Shown: one piece after another, positions 12,285 through 23,339 of the stretch | Numbering within the stretch: the stretch's first letter is position 1 | Layout: each line of letters opens with the position of its first letter | From: Zygnema cylindricum | Taxonomy: Eukaryota; Streptophyta; Zygnematophyceae; Zygnematales; Zygnemataceae | Assembly (NCBI GenBank): GCA_037447655.1 | Contig: JBBHKE010002879.1 | Coordinates: forward strand, 1 to 64,000 | Direction: 5' to 3' | Length of the DNA: 64,000 nt | The notes under the pieces: model-generated | What the model was told of the DNA's origin: nothing | Seen by the model: the letters and a program-made list of their open reading frames with translations, nothing else | Database searches by the model: none | Program-made: the position numbers and the translations under genes

Positions 12285-13504
12285 TTAATAACTACTAAAC
12301 ATCGTTAATCGCAAAACGGAATCATAAATGTGAAGTTTAAGCGGATGAATGCACAAACGTTTTTCTGTTCGAGCGAATAATCGCTTGTATCGGTTCACGG
12401 CATGGTCGACGGAAGTTTTATTGTGACCACCAACGCCTTCTTGCGGCTGTTTGTGTCCACGATTCGCATATTCTCGGCCGCCTAGGTTGGCGGAGGCTGT
12501 AGCATGACGGAGCCTTGACACGGCCTCAACACTCGATGGAACGCCATATGTCGTGACGTCACCGATATTGCATGTGCACTTGACGAACTCAGCCCATGGT
12601 ACTCGTCACCAAAATCTCTCGTGACTGCCTTGAACCATAATTTAAAAGTAGGTGAAAGTAGGCCCATACAATATGCCTATTGTACACAAAACATACAATA
12701 TGCCATTACGACCCATATTGTATTGGTCAAAAAATGAAAAAAATGGGTAACAGGCTTGAGTTGCACATCGATCAATAGAGAATTAAACGTCATGTCTAAA
12801 TTTTGAAAAACATTCGGACAAAAAATATTTTTTCCCTGAGTTTTGAGGTATTTTCTATGTAAACCGTCAGATTTGGACGATCGGACGGTCGCTGATCTAA
12901 GTAGCGATCTTAAGAATATCACTTGAAAAGCCCATAACACAACTTACGATAGTACAATCTGTCATATTCGTGTCTGCAATTTTGGAGGCCACACTAAATA
13001 AAGCCTCAAATTGACCAACCAGGTTGCCCGTCCGCGTTTTTTTTTTTTTTTTCCGAGTTTTCTTTCCCGCGGAATGTCATCCTACGCCGTGTGAGTTTGC
13101 TAAAAAATTTCGTCAAGTGGCTTGCGCTGTACCATGATCATACGTAAGATTTGTACGATTTACAAGAGTGCCCACAACGTACACCCATACAATATGCCTA
13201 CTCTACGCGATTTTAGTGCCAAGTTTTGTGCGCCTACCAAAGGCCTACCATAAAAACACCTACTATTGAACTATGCCTTGAACTCAGTCCATGGGACCGT
13301 CATTGTAAGTGCATGTGCGACAGAACCACCGAGCACATAGAACTCTTCCACCCCACGAGGTGGCGTGGTAGAAAACTCTGACCGTACAGGAGTTTGTCCT
13401 TTACCGGATCTGCATTCATTTCCTGTTCAGCGATTTCTTGTTTGTGCAAACTGTCGACTCTGGCACTCGATTCGCAGGCTGCGTTGCATTAAAGTCTAAG
13501 TAAG
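12285..13504. repeat. Repeat family R, copy 1, split by a hAT-like MITE
   Basis: The parts at 12285-12635 and 13284-13500 are collinear with 22625-23240. Shared landmarks include GCACAAACGTTTTTCTGTTC versus GCACAAATGTTTATCTGTTC, TCAGCCCATGG..ACTCGTCACC and TCATTGTAAGTGCATGTGC. A 640-bp element separates the halves. The family is unclassified and no protein domain was recognised. Confidence 0.75.
12636..13275. mobile_element. hAT-like MITE with 8-bp target duplication
   Basis: Ends are CATAATTTAAAAGTAGG and CCTACTATTGAACTATG, imperfect terminal inverted repeats. They are flanked by identical octamers CCTTGAAC (12628-12635 and 13276-13283). An 8-bp duplication is typical of the hAT superfamily. 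The left half matches 39056-39380. No transposase is encoded. The uninterrupted paralog at 22625-23240 gives an independent empty site. Confidence 0.8.
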
Positions 13505-13659
13505 TGTTGAAAAGTGATATTTTGTATTCTACCTTTGTGAGTCCTCCAGTGTTTATACTTGTCGTAGTCACTGAGAATTCACAGGCAGCCATGGCTGTCT
13601 TAGACAGATGAGAGGATAGACAGAAGACAAAGCTCCTATTAAAAGATAAGTTGCCATAG

Positions 13660-13730
13660 ACACGCTTTGATCTTGTAACCTCCGGACGAAGGTCGTATGG
13701 AATAGGCGCCCGCCTTATCCGTTAGGTTTT
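13660..13730 (-). other. Antisense tRNA-like segment in 5' LTR B
   Basis: On the minus strand CCTAACGGATAAGGCG (D-arm-like, as in tRNA-Arg) precedes a degenerate T-arm (AAGATCAAAGC), followed by TTTT at 13641-13644. The 3' LTR copy at 19325-19393 keeps a perfect T-stem. Confidence 0.55.
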
Positions 13731-14240
13731 GATGTTTCGTAACATATGTTGTATTTGATAGTTATATAAGGTGATATACGCGGCATATTTCATTTAACAT
13801 CTTACGAAACGAAACGCAACATGCAACGTGTGGTACCGCACGAAATGCAGTACCGCACGAAATAAATGAAACAAACATTTTATATCGACGAACGAAATTA
13901 AATGTCACGATCGATGGTTCGCAAAGCAAAATTGAATTTCACGCGGTCAACACGGAACATTGACCGGTGAAATTCAACGATCAACATTTATTCGGCGCGC
14001 CGTCAGATCCAACGGCTAAAATCTAACGTCGTAAAAAGAACGGACGGCACACATGAGTGCCGGTATGCCGGAAAACAAATCTATGGGAGCAGTTTGGCGA
14101 AATGGGAGGAAATGACACGTGGCATCATCCTATTGGATGACCGGAAGAGAAAAGGGACAGAATGACGTTGACCTATTAGCCACGTGGCAAACGGAGAGTG
14201 GTGCCGAATATATCCGTACATAAAGTACGCGGCTTCTGTA

Positions 14241-14456
14241 CACCCTGAATCTCTATAAGCATAAATGTTTGCTTCGCCACTTAAAACATCTTTTCTCGGT
14301 ACACACTTTTTTAATTTTCAATTTGAGACCGCCAATCAAAAGTTGAGAGTGTAAGCTTTCAATCGCAACCTTCAGATCCACAATGCAACAATCGTGTACG
14401 GAGAAAAGATGTTTTAAATGGCGAAAAAAAATTTACGCTAATAGCGATTCACAGCG
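14241..14456. mobile_element. Stowaway-like MITE inserted in 5' LTR of B
   Basis: Starts CACCCTGAATCTCTATAAGC and ends CTAATAGCGATTCACAGCG, with further inverted matches inward (TTAAAACATCTTTTCTC and GAGAAAAGATGTTTTAA). It is flanked by TA on both sides (14239-14240, 14457-14458). The 3' LTR reads straight through CTGTAC-TTTATAT with no insertion, which defines the ends. Confidence 0.85.
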
Positions 14457-14786
14457 TACTTTATATTTACGATAATTAGGGTACTATATTTTTATTGGTT
14501 TAGAATACCTATTAGGAGTTTTTCAGGACTTAGAAATAATATTGAAAAGTCCTCTCTCTCCCAGAGGCCATCTGTACAAATATGTTGTCTATGAACAGCC
14601 ACAACTTAATGCTCAGGTGAGCAAATTCAGTGATTCTTTTTGCAGCCGACTCAGGGGAGTCGAAGATACACATAAGTTTAGTCATTCAGAGTTTTTGCGT
14701 CTCAGGGTGGGAATTATTCATTGTCAAAGTCAAAAGTGCATATACTATCCTCCAGGCTTCACATACGCTGGACATTGTGTGTACCA

Positions 14787-15726
14787 ACGGAGGTCACAGA
14801 ATTACAGGTTATGGGCCCACCCTCTAGGGTGCCCATTTTTAATGGAACAGGGTTCATTTATTGGGAAACCATGATGAGGGGTGCATTGTTTGATAAACGG
14901 ATATAGGGCATTGTGAGTGGCCGTGTGCGTTGGCCATCCGCTAAATTGGGAGTTCCACCAAGGTTCGGAGGATCTCGGTTCACTGGAGGATCTGCACGGG
15001 CAGAGGGGGTGGAGGATGTTGCAGAAAGCACCATGTCGGATAAAGGGAAGGAGAAAATAACACCGATGGGTAGTGGATCGACTCCAGTAGCACCTGTTCA
15101 GAAAACAGAGGTGAATGATACTAAAATTTGGGATTTCAACAATACCGTGGCAACTCATTTTATTCTTGGGCGTCTCAATCAGGGAGTGGCTACACCTCAT
15201 CTTCATGTGGAGAGGGCAGACGAGTTGTGGGAAGCTCTTGTCGACATTTACAAGAGCACTACAATTCAGCAGCAAAATATGGCAGATCAGAAGGTACAGG
15301 TATATTTGTACAAAGGGGGAAAGATGTTAGAATTCTATAATGATTTGGCTGGGTTATTCATGGAGTTAGAAAGTCCAGGGAAAAGGGAGACCGAGAAAGA
15401 GAAGGTGAACACTTTGCTAATGAAACTCCCAGATGATTATGAGAATATTATTAACAGGGTCCAATATTTGTCAGATCATCTTAGGATTTGGAATTCTGTT
15501 GTGGGAATCAATTTGGTTTGGGAAAGCACAATTGAGATTCGTAGGGGAGGAAAGATTGTTCAAGCGTTGGCTACCGGTACTGACTGGGGGGATAAGGATT
15601 CCAAGAAACCTTATGGGAACTTTGGTGGAGGAGGAAGAGGAAACCATGAAGGATCTGCACCAAAGGCTCCAAAGAGGCTTTGCCATTTTTGTAAGAAGCC
15701 GTGACACTACATCGCGGAGTGCACTA
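14787..15726 (+). pseudogene. gag of element B, broken by stops
   Basis: The frame starts at ACG (14787-14789), where sister elements have ATG, and reads EVTELQVMGPPSRVPIFNG, with the primer-binding site inside the first codons. It continues through the UBN2-like gag core (DELWEALVDIYKSTTIQQQ, KVNTLLMKLPDDYENIINRV) to a zinc knuckle. Stops interrupt it at 14904-14906, where a Trp codon (TGG) is expected, and at 15702-15704, where TGA replaces the Gly of the CCHC knuckle CHFCKKP-HYIAEC. The frame continues without a shift into pol, so gag and pol were one polyprotein. Confidence 0.85.
14807..14819 (+). promoter_or_regulatory. Primer-binding site of element B (half-tRNA type)
   Basis: GGTTATGGGCCCA directly follows the LTR end CA. 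It is complementary to the anticodon stem-loop of eukaryotic initiator tRNA-Met (GGGCCCATAACC), the site used by Drosophila copia, and not to the tRNA 3' end. It also encodes gag residues VMGP. Confidence 0.8.
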
Positions 15727-18700
15727 AGGTGACAGAGTTGAGATTGAAAGAGGAATCGATTGGAAAACCAGCCGGAAAGAAAAAGAAGGCCTTCGTTGCG
15801 ACACAAGTCGTGGGAGAGGATGCTGATGATGACGATGGAGAACTTCTCCTCAACGAGGAGTTGGAGGTGAAAGGTGAGCCGGATATTCCAAGGAGGCAAA
15901 AGTGTGATTTCGGTGGAGTGAAAGAAGCTCTTGAAGAAGGATGGATCTTTGATTCAGGAGCCTCTAAGCATATGTGTAGAGAAAAACCATTGTTTACCAA
16001 AATGAGAAAGATCCCTACTGTAGTGATAGAGTATGGGGATGGGAGAATAGTGACCACTAATCTAGTGGGATCAGTAGATCTGAAGGTCCTAGTTGATGGA
16101 AAGACATCCATAGTCACTTTCTCTGATGTTCTTTTTATTCCGGAGTTGAACAAAAATCTTATCTCTACGTCGGTCTTCGATGATAAGGGCTTTGGGACTA
16201 GTACTAAAAAAAGAGTCTTTGATGTTAGCTGTGAGAATGAAGTGTACTTCACAGCTGAAAAGGATAGCCAAGGAATGTTTAGGCTGAATTTGTGTAATGG
16301 AAAGACGGGAGTTTATTATGCTGGTGTAAGTGATTTGAGGATGTGGGATAAAATATTGGGACATGTGCATCTAGATAGATTAAAGGAAATGAAGAAAATG
16401 GGTGTAGTTGAGGGAATACATTTTGGGGATAATGAGACTTTGGATGGTTCTAGCAGGTGTGGTCAAGAAAAATCCCACAGATTGCCTTTTCCAAAGGTCG
16501 CAACATATAAGGGTGAAAAGGTTTTAGAATTGGTTCATACGAACATACGAGGACCGGCCAAAGTGCCATCAGTTGGAGGGAAAAGATTTATGTTTACTAT
16601 CACGGATGATTGGTCTAGATACTCTAGAGTATATTTTTTAAAAAACAAATCTGAGGCTTCGGCTTATTTTAAGGAATATAAAGCATGGAGTGAAAAACTC
16701 CATGAGACACCTATAAAGAGAGTGAGGAGTGATAATGGGGGAAAATTCACTTCTAACGAGTTTGAGGATTACTTGAAAGAGGAAGGGGTTCAACACCAAA
16801 AGACTGTCCCAAAGAATCCAGAACAAAATGGTGTAGCCGAGAGACTAAATCGGACTTTGAGTGATAGTGCCCGTAGTATGTTGCCAGATAAAAAGATAAG
16901 GAAAAGCTTTTGGGCAGAGGCTATGAATTGTGCTAACTATCTCAAAAATAGAGTCCTTACCTCGGCTATAAAAGGCCAAACACCTTATGAAAGATGGACC
17001 GGAAGAAAACCTAATATATCACACTTAAAGGTGTTTGGAAGTCAAGTGTTTAGTCTAAACACAGAAAAATCTGATTGGAAGTTAGATGCTAGAGGAAAGC
17101 CGGGATACTAGCTTGGGTATGATGAAAATGTAAAGGGATATAGAGTTTATGATCTCGGAAGAGAAGACATAATTCTAGTAAAACACTTGGTAGTTATGGA
17201 TGAGGGAAAGTCCATAGATCCCTTAGTGAGAATTAGAATTGAATCTGAAAACGAATTAGATTCAGATTCTTCTAATCAAACTCCGGTTCAGCATGACCTT
17301 GCAAAGAAGGATAAAAACACTAACCAAGAGTGACTCTCTCTTGGAATCACAACATCTGGTTCAAACCGAGGAAGAAAATGAGGAAAGACTAGAAATGGAC
17401 GATGAACGTCCGGATATAGACTCCACAGATAGGGGAGAAGGTGAAGTTGTTCGGAGAAACCGAAGATTACCCTCTATCCCAGCGTCGGAGTTTGAAGGAA
17501 GGAGGAGAAGCAGTAAGAGAATCCAAGAGAGAGAAGTGAACAACAAGGTAACTAAGCTGTCACATTTGGGCGAACCCCAAACTTACTCCAAAGCAGTTAA
17601 TAGTCCAGAAGGTGATAGATGGGTGACAGCTATTAATGATGAGATGGCTTCAATTATGGAAGCAAACACATGGGAGTTGGTGGATTGTCCTCCAGATAGA
17701 AAGCCGATAGGATGCAAGTGGGTATTTAAGCTAAAGCTCAATCCAGATAACACTATCGAGCGATACAAAGCCAGATTAGTGGCAAAGCAATTCACACAGA
17801 AGGAGGGGATCGATTATGAGGAGACTTTTGCTCCGGTTGTTAGATTTCCCTCTGTCCGCATTCTACTTAGTCTCGCGGCAGCGGAAGACATGGAAGTACA
17901 CCAAATGGACATCAAAACCGCTTTTTTACACGGAGAATAGGAAGAAGAGATCTTCATGCGACAACCGGAAGGATTTGTGGAGAAAGGAGAGGAAAGCAAG
18001 GTGTGCAGATTGATAAAGTCCCTTTATGGACTAAAGCAAGCTCCACGCCAATGGAACAAAAAGTTGGACGAGTTTTTGATGAGTTTGGGATATTTTCAAA
18101 TCAGTTCAGATCATTGTATCTATTTATTTGAGGACGAGGAAGGTACAATATTCATTGCCATACATGTTGATGATTAGCTTGTTTTTTAGTAAACCAATGT
18201 AGAAAATTAATAGATTGAAAAAGGATCTAAAGGGTAGATTTGAAATGAAAGATTTGGGAGAGGCAAAGTACATTTTGGGAATTCAAATGGAGAGGGATAG
18301 AGAAAAGAAAACAATTAGGCTAACTCAAAAGGAAGCAATTGGGAATATGCTTGAAAAAATTCAAATGGAAAAAGCAAACAGTTGTACGACTCCAATGGAC
18401 TTAAAGAAGGGAAATGAGGAGAGCTCAGAAGAGGGAGTCTTGATCTTGGATAACGAGCTAGGACCTAAAGAAAGCAAGTTCATGCAAACTATTCCGTACA
18501 GACAGGTTGTCGGTAGTTTGATATACTTTATGAACTGTACTCGTCCTGATATAGCTGCAACTGTGGGAGTATTAAGTAGGAGTCTGAATGATCCTAAGAA
18601 GAAAGATTAGGAAGCGGTCAAAAGGCTTATGCGGTACTTGATAGGAACAAAAGATCTATGATTGCATTTGGGAGGGGATAATACTGACATCACCACTTGG

Positions 18701-19159
18701 AGTGATGCTAGTTATGGGGATGCTCCGAGGAGGAGGTGTACTTCTGGGTATAAGTTGTATGTTGGGAATGGGGCTTGCTGTTGGAGCAGTAAGCAACAAA
18801 AGGTGATTACTCAGTCCACCATGTAGGCTGAGTATATGGCCTCGTGTTCGGCTGTGAAAGAATTGATGTGGGTAAAGTCTTTGCTTCAAAAATTAGGATA
18901 TATGAAGAGCGGAGTGCAAAAAGTATTTTGTGATAATGAAGCTGCGATTGCAATTGCAGCAAACCCTAAGCATCACTTTAAAGCAAAGCGTATGGATATT
19001 TGTTTGAGCTTTGTTAGAGAGAAGGTTGAGAATAGAATAATTAGTTTGGAATATAGACCGGATGGAGAGATGGTAGCAGATATGATGACTAAGCCGGTTC
19101 CTTCTCCCAAGTCAAAATTTTGTAGGGAGAAGTGTGGACTGAAAAAAAAGATAGACTAG
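15727..19159 (+). pseudogene. pol of element B (protease, integrase, RT, RNase H)
   Basis: Protease: WIFDSGASKHM carries the DSGA active-site motif. Integrase: FTITDDWSRYSRVYF, VRSDNGGKFTS and PEQNGVAERLNRT retain all three acidic positions, but the preceding zinc site is damaged (SSRCGQEKSHRLPFP lacks one cysteine). RT runs from about 17620: ARLVAKQFTQKEGIDYEETFAPV, MDIKTAFLHGE, SLYGLKQAPRQWN and HVDD (YVDD altered). RNase H: TTWSDASYGDAP and DNEAAIAIA. Breaks: stops at 17109, 17938, 18175, 18608 and 18823, and frameshifts between 17112 and 17293 and between 18175 and 18215. It ends MTKPVPSPKSKFCREKCGLK near 19145. Confidence 0.9.
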
Positions 19160-19172
19160 AAAATAAGGGGAG

Positions 19173-20233
19173 TGTTGAAAAGTGATATTTTGTATTCTAA
19201 CTTTTTGAGTCCAGTTCTCATACTTGTCGTAGTCACTGAGAATTCACAGGCAGCCATGGCTCTCTTAGATAGATGAGAGGATAGACAGAAGACAAAGCTC
19301 ATGTAAATAGATAAGTTGCCATAGACAGGCTTTAATCCTGTAACCTCCAAACGAAGGCCGTACGGAATAGGCGCCCGCATTATCCGTTAGGTTTTGATGT
19401 TTCGTAACATATGTTGTATTTGATAGTTATTTAATGTGATATACACGGCATATTTCATTTAACATCTTACGAAACGAAACGCAACATGGAACGTGTGGTA
19501 CCGCACGAAATAAATGAAACAAACATTTAATATCGAGGGACGAAATTAAATATCGCAATCGACGGTTCACAATGCAAAATGAATTTCACGCGGTCAACAC
19601 GGAACATTGACCGGTGAAATTCAACGGTCAACATTTATTCGGTGCGCCATCAGATCCAACGGCTGAAATCGAACGTCGTAAAAAGAACGGACGACACGCA
19701 TGAGTGCCGGTATGCCAGAACAACTATCTGGGAGCAATTCGGCAAAATGGGAGGAAATGACACGTGGCATCATCCTATTGGATGACCGAAAGAGAAAAGG
19801 GACAGAATGACGTTGACCTATTAGCCACGTGGTAGACCAAGAGTGTTGCCGAATATATCCGTAGAAAAAGTACGCGGTTTCTGTACTTTATATATACGAT
19901 AATTAGGGTACTCTATTTTGATTGGTTTAGAATAGCTATTAGGAGTTTTTCAGGACTTAGAAATAATATTGAAAAGTCCTCCCTCTCCCAGAGGCCATCT
20001 GTACAAATATGCTCTCTTTGAACAGCCATAACCTATTGCTCAGGTGAACAAATTTAGTGATTTTTTTTGCACCAGACTCAAGAAAGTCTAAGCTACACAA
20101 GAGTGTAGTCATTCAGAGTTTTTGCGTCCCAGGGTGGGACTTATTCATTGTCAAAGTCAAAAGATCATATACTATCCTAGAGGCTTCACATAAGCTGGAT
20201 ATTCTGTGTACCAATGAAGGTTATAAAAATACT
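19173..20233 (+). repeat. 3' LTR of element B
   Basis: A 1061-bp LTR without the MITE seen in the 5' copy. It contains the antisense tRNA-like block (19325-19393) and paired leader stem-loops AGACT/AGTCT (20074-20089) and CTACAC/GTGTAG (20093-20108). It keeps an ATG (20214-20216) at the position of the gag start that the 5' copy has lost. Confidence 0.8.
19325..19393 (-). other. Antisense tRNA-like segment in 3' LTR B
   Basis: On the minus strand CCTAACGGATAATGCG is followed by ACAGG-ATTAAAG-CCTGT, a 5-bp T-stem with a 7-base loop (19325-19341). The spacing between D-arm-like and T-arm-like parts fits a tRNA. Confidence 0.6.
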
Positions 20234-20502
20234 AAGGGCCTAGGACATCAGAGGATAACTGAGGTATGGTACAAAATGTTGTTCCAGACCGTACTACGCC
20301 GTACTATTACTAGTCGGAATGAGAAAGCTTTTAGGGTTTCACGGATTGGCTAGACGGAGGAGGAGCTAGAACAAGGTTTTTAGGGTTGAATGGCGCGGGA
20401 AGGCAAAAGAAGGATGGGTGACAAGGGAGATCGGCAAAGAGCGCCTCCTGAGAGGACAAAAGCGCAGAATAAGAAGACACTACCGCGGCTAAAGATGGTA
20501 GT

Positions 20503-20862
20503 TTTTGCACAATTCTCTCTCCCTCTCTTTGTCTCTCCATCTCTCCCCCTTTTTTCCCTTTTTTTTCTTTTCCTGTCCTTTTCTTTCTCTTTCCATTCTT
20601 TTCTTTTCCATTTCTCTCCTTTCCTTTCCTTTCGTGTCGTCCTTTTTATTTTTTTTCTTCCGTGTTTTCCTTTCCTTTGCTTACTGTTCCCTTCCTCCCC
20701 TTCCTTTTTTTTTCCTTACGTTGCCTTGCCTTTCCCGTCCATTCGTTTCTTTCCTTTTGTCCTTTATTTCCTTTCCAATTTCCTTTCATTTTGTTTTATC
20801 TGCATTTTCCTTTTCACTCTTTTCCCTTCCTTATTTTTTTTTTTTTTTCTTCCTTTTTGCAA
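20503..20862 (+). repeat. Polypyrimidine tract 1
   Basis: About 360 bases almost free of A and G on the plus strand, made of TTCCTTTCC and CTCTCTCC motifs. Strong strand asymmetry of this kind can form triplex structures and slow replication. Confidence 0.7.
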
Positions 20863-21306
20863 GTGCCAGCTCGCAGTTGCGCCTTTCTTGGCAGTTGTCG
20901 ATTTGCGGGCGATTATGTGTTTGTCTATATCATCCTGTTGTTATATTTGTTGCATTGTGGCAGGAATTGCTCCGACTCGAGCTTTGATGCAAGCTGAGGA
21001 TGGCGGTACTGTGCTTTGGATTCATTGTTTGTTTAACCTTTGAGCAAATTACTTCGCGTTACATCTAACTTTGGTAATCGTTTTTCAACGGAGGATCCAA
21101 AAATATGTCTCTTGACATCATATAAAAGTTGAAGTGAGAAAGTATTTAGGGTTTTGAGGATGGGCGAGACGAAAAACGAGCTAAAAAAAGAAGGTTTTCT
21201 AGGGTTCAAAGTCGTGGAGAGGTAATATAATGACGGGCGACTATAAAGATATGTTGAGATGGCCTTTCGAAAGTACAAAAGCTTAAGATAGGGCTTAGTA
21301 GAGGAG

Positions 21307-21595
21307 ATGAGGTTTGTACCTTCTTTCGACTTCTATCTTCCTCTCTCCGTCTCTAGCTCTCTAACCCTCCATCCTTCTCACCTTCTCCCCCACTTCTTTA
21401 TTTTTCTTATCCTTTTCGTTCTCTTTCCCATTTCTTTCGTTTCTTTTCTTTTCATTTTTTTTCCACTCCTTTCCTCTCCTTTACCTTCTTTTTCTCCCCT
21501 CTCTTTTCGGTTATTTGTATTCCCATTTTCATTTCGTTTCCTTTATTTTCAATTCCTCTCTTTTTTTTTCTTTTCTTTGTCATGCCTTGCCTTGC
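21307..21595 (+). repeat. Polypyrimidine tract 2
   Basis: A second, shorter C/T-rich tract with the same TTTCCTTTCT composition, in the same orientation as tract 1. Confidence 0.7.
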
Positions 21596-21640
21596 CAAAA
21601 AAAACAACAACAACAGGGTTTCACGATTAAACCCACTTTA

Positions 21641-22624
21641 CTATAGTATTGGTAATATTCGGATGGTGAAACAAACAGGTAGGTTTCTCCTAATTTATTT
21701 TGCAGCTCTAATATTTTATCTCTAATATCTCACAATAGGTGCAACAATGTAAATTAACCTGGTCACGTTTACATAATCCTACTATTATTGGAATTTTGAC
21801 CTAAGTATGGCAACCCTCTCTGTCTTGTAGTACACCGTGCCAAAAATATTTAGTTGTTACATTTCAAGTTAGGGCTCAACCTTCAGCGAAATCAATGCAA
21901 TATGATCATATTAATTTGACTAAAATGACTTCCGAAGCGTTACAAAAAATGCCAATCGCTAGAAAGAGTCATAGAAAGAACCGCCAAATATTTGTTAGAC
22001 TTTAGAACACGTTAGTCATCGAAATCAATCTCGCATAACATGTTCAAATTTGTTTGTATACCTTCGGATTTGTCTGCCAATCATTGTTAAAGTTAAAACC
22101 GTTTTGTAAATACTTTTGCGGTATAAAGTTTTCATGCTAAAAAAACCTTAATCTATAACTAAGCATATCAATTGCGAAAGGTTGTTTGAAGTAATAACTT
22201 TGAATGTGTGTATGTATTAGAAAATTCATGAGACAATTTTTAAACTATGCAACTTACAACTGCAGAATAACAACACGCATTAGTTGTAGTAAGTAGTCAT
22301 AAAAACGAAATCGCCATGGACTCTAGTTTGTACTATTCACGAAAGCATTGAAAAAAAATATCCTAAAAAGTGCAAGTACTTTGAAGACCTCAAAACTATA
22401 TATACCCGTTTTTGAATGACGAGTCTTTATTGCTAATCAAATGAACAATGACTTGATTTGAAAGAAGCTAAATTCGAGGACCAAGTATCAATACAAGTGC
22501 ATTCTTCAATAATGAGCTTAATCATATTAAAGGGTTCCAATCAATCTTACGGTATTTCTAAAAAATTAACGATGTTTATGTTTTGTTTTTTAGCATGTAG
22601 TAAGTTTGTGTTTGTTGGTACTTT
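21641..22624. other. AT-rich spacer, nothing recognised
   Basis: No long frame, no familiar repeat and no obvious transposon end. Confidence 0.45.
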
Positions 22625-23240
22625 TTAGTTTTGGCCAACCGGTAGTACTTCGCACACTTGAATGAGCACACGTAATCGACCACGTTTGTATGCGCATGTT
22701 AAAACACGAAATGAAGCAGGTTCGCAACAAACTGTGAAGTTTAGGCGAAAAGACGCACAAATGTTTATCTGTTCAAGCGAATCGATGAAAAGATATCGGT
22801 TGTATCGGTTCACGGGAATGGTTGCCGCAAGTTCGAATGTGAAGGCGAAGGTCGTCTTGTGTATGTTTTTGTTGCCACCCATCGCGTATTCTGTGCCGCT
22901 CAGGCTGTGGTGCAATCATGGCAGCATAGACGTGACAGCTACGGACGATTGGAGCATGACGCGGCCTTAAAACCGCCTCAAGCATTAGATAGAACACTAT
23001 TTACGGTGACATAATTGGAATTGCGTGTGCACATGATGAACTGAGCCCATGGAACTCGTCACCAGAATCTCCTCCTATGAAAGTATTGAGCTCAGTTCAT
23101 GGGACACGTCATTGTAAGTGCATGTGCAACTGAACTACCAAAATCATGGAACTCCTCCACCTGACAAAGCAACGTCGGAGGAACTCTGACCGTGCAAGAG
23201 TCTGTCTTTTACCGAATGTGGATTCGCTCTCTGTTTTGAC
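22625..23240. repeat. Repeat family R, copy 2 (uninterrupted)
   Basis: Collinear with both halves of copy 1 at 12285-13500. Around 23075-23095 it reads ATTGAGCTCAGTTCATGGG where copy 1 carries the hAT-like MITE. Minus-strand frames of the two copies are similar (NRYKRLFARTEKRLCIH and NRYNRYLFIDSLEQINICA), but no domain was recognised. Confidence 0.7.
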
Positions 23241-23339
23241 GTCCTTGGGTGTTACCACCCAGGTTATCCTCGGCCTTGGCTCTACACTCGTATTCCAAAC
23301 CATCTTTGTGAATTTGTCCAAGCGGCTCTTCGACTCCCT

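Larger units (their letters stand above)
13505..14806 (+). repeat. 5' LTR of element B
   Basis: A 1302-bp LTR that includes an inserted Stowaway-like MITE (14241-14456). Two CACGTG G-boxes (14116-14121 and 14181-14186), an antisense tRNA-like block (13660-13730) and a leader stem-loop CGACTC/GAGTCG (14647-14662) are visible. The LTR ends GAATTACA immediately before the primer-binding site. Confidence 0.85.
13505..20233 (+). mobile_element. Copia-type LTR retrotransposon B, full-length but inactive
   Basis: LTRs at 13505-14806 and 19173-20233 start TGTTGAAAAGTGATATTTTG. Between them lie a primer-binding site, gag, protease, integrase, RT and RNase H in copia order and a polypurine tract AAATAAGGGGAG (19161-19172). 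The two LTRs differ by many substitutions and by a 216-bp MITE present only in the 5' copy, so the insertion is old. A target duplication is not clear: GTAAG precedes the element and TAAGG-like sequence follows it. Confidence 0.9.
20234..21640. other. Spacer with two long polypyrimidine tracts
   Basis: No convincing gene. Open frames here are produced by C/T-rich sequence and encode only Phe/Leu/Ser/Pro-rich strings. Each tract is preceded by TTTAGGGTT-containing sequence (20331-20385 and 21146-21210), so they may be two copies of one repeat. Confidence 0.5.

Noticed and set aside
20231-20236. Target duplication for element B
   Set aside because: GTAAG on the left and CTAAG or TAAGG on the right do not match without moving the LTR end away from its alignment.
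20390-21043. Long open frame of about 217 codons
   Set aside because: Composed almost wholly of codons from the polypyrimidine tract; all three frames are open there, which is expected from the lack of A.
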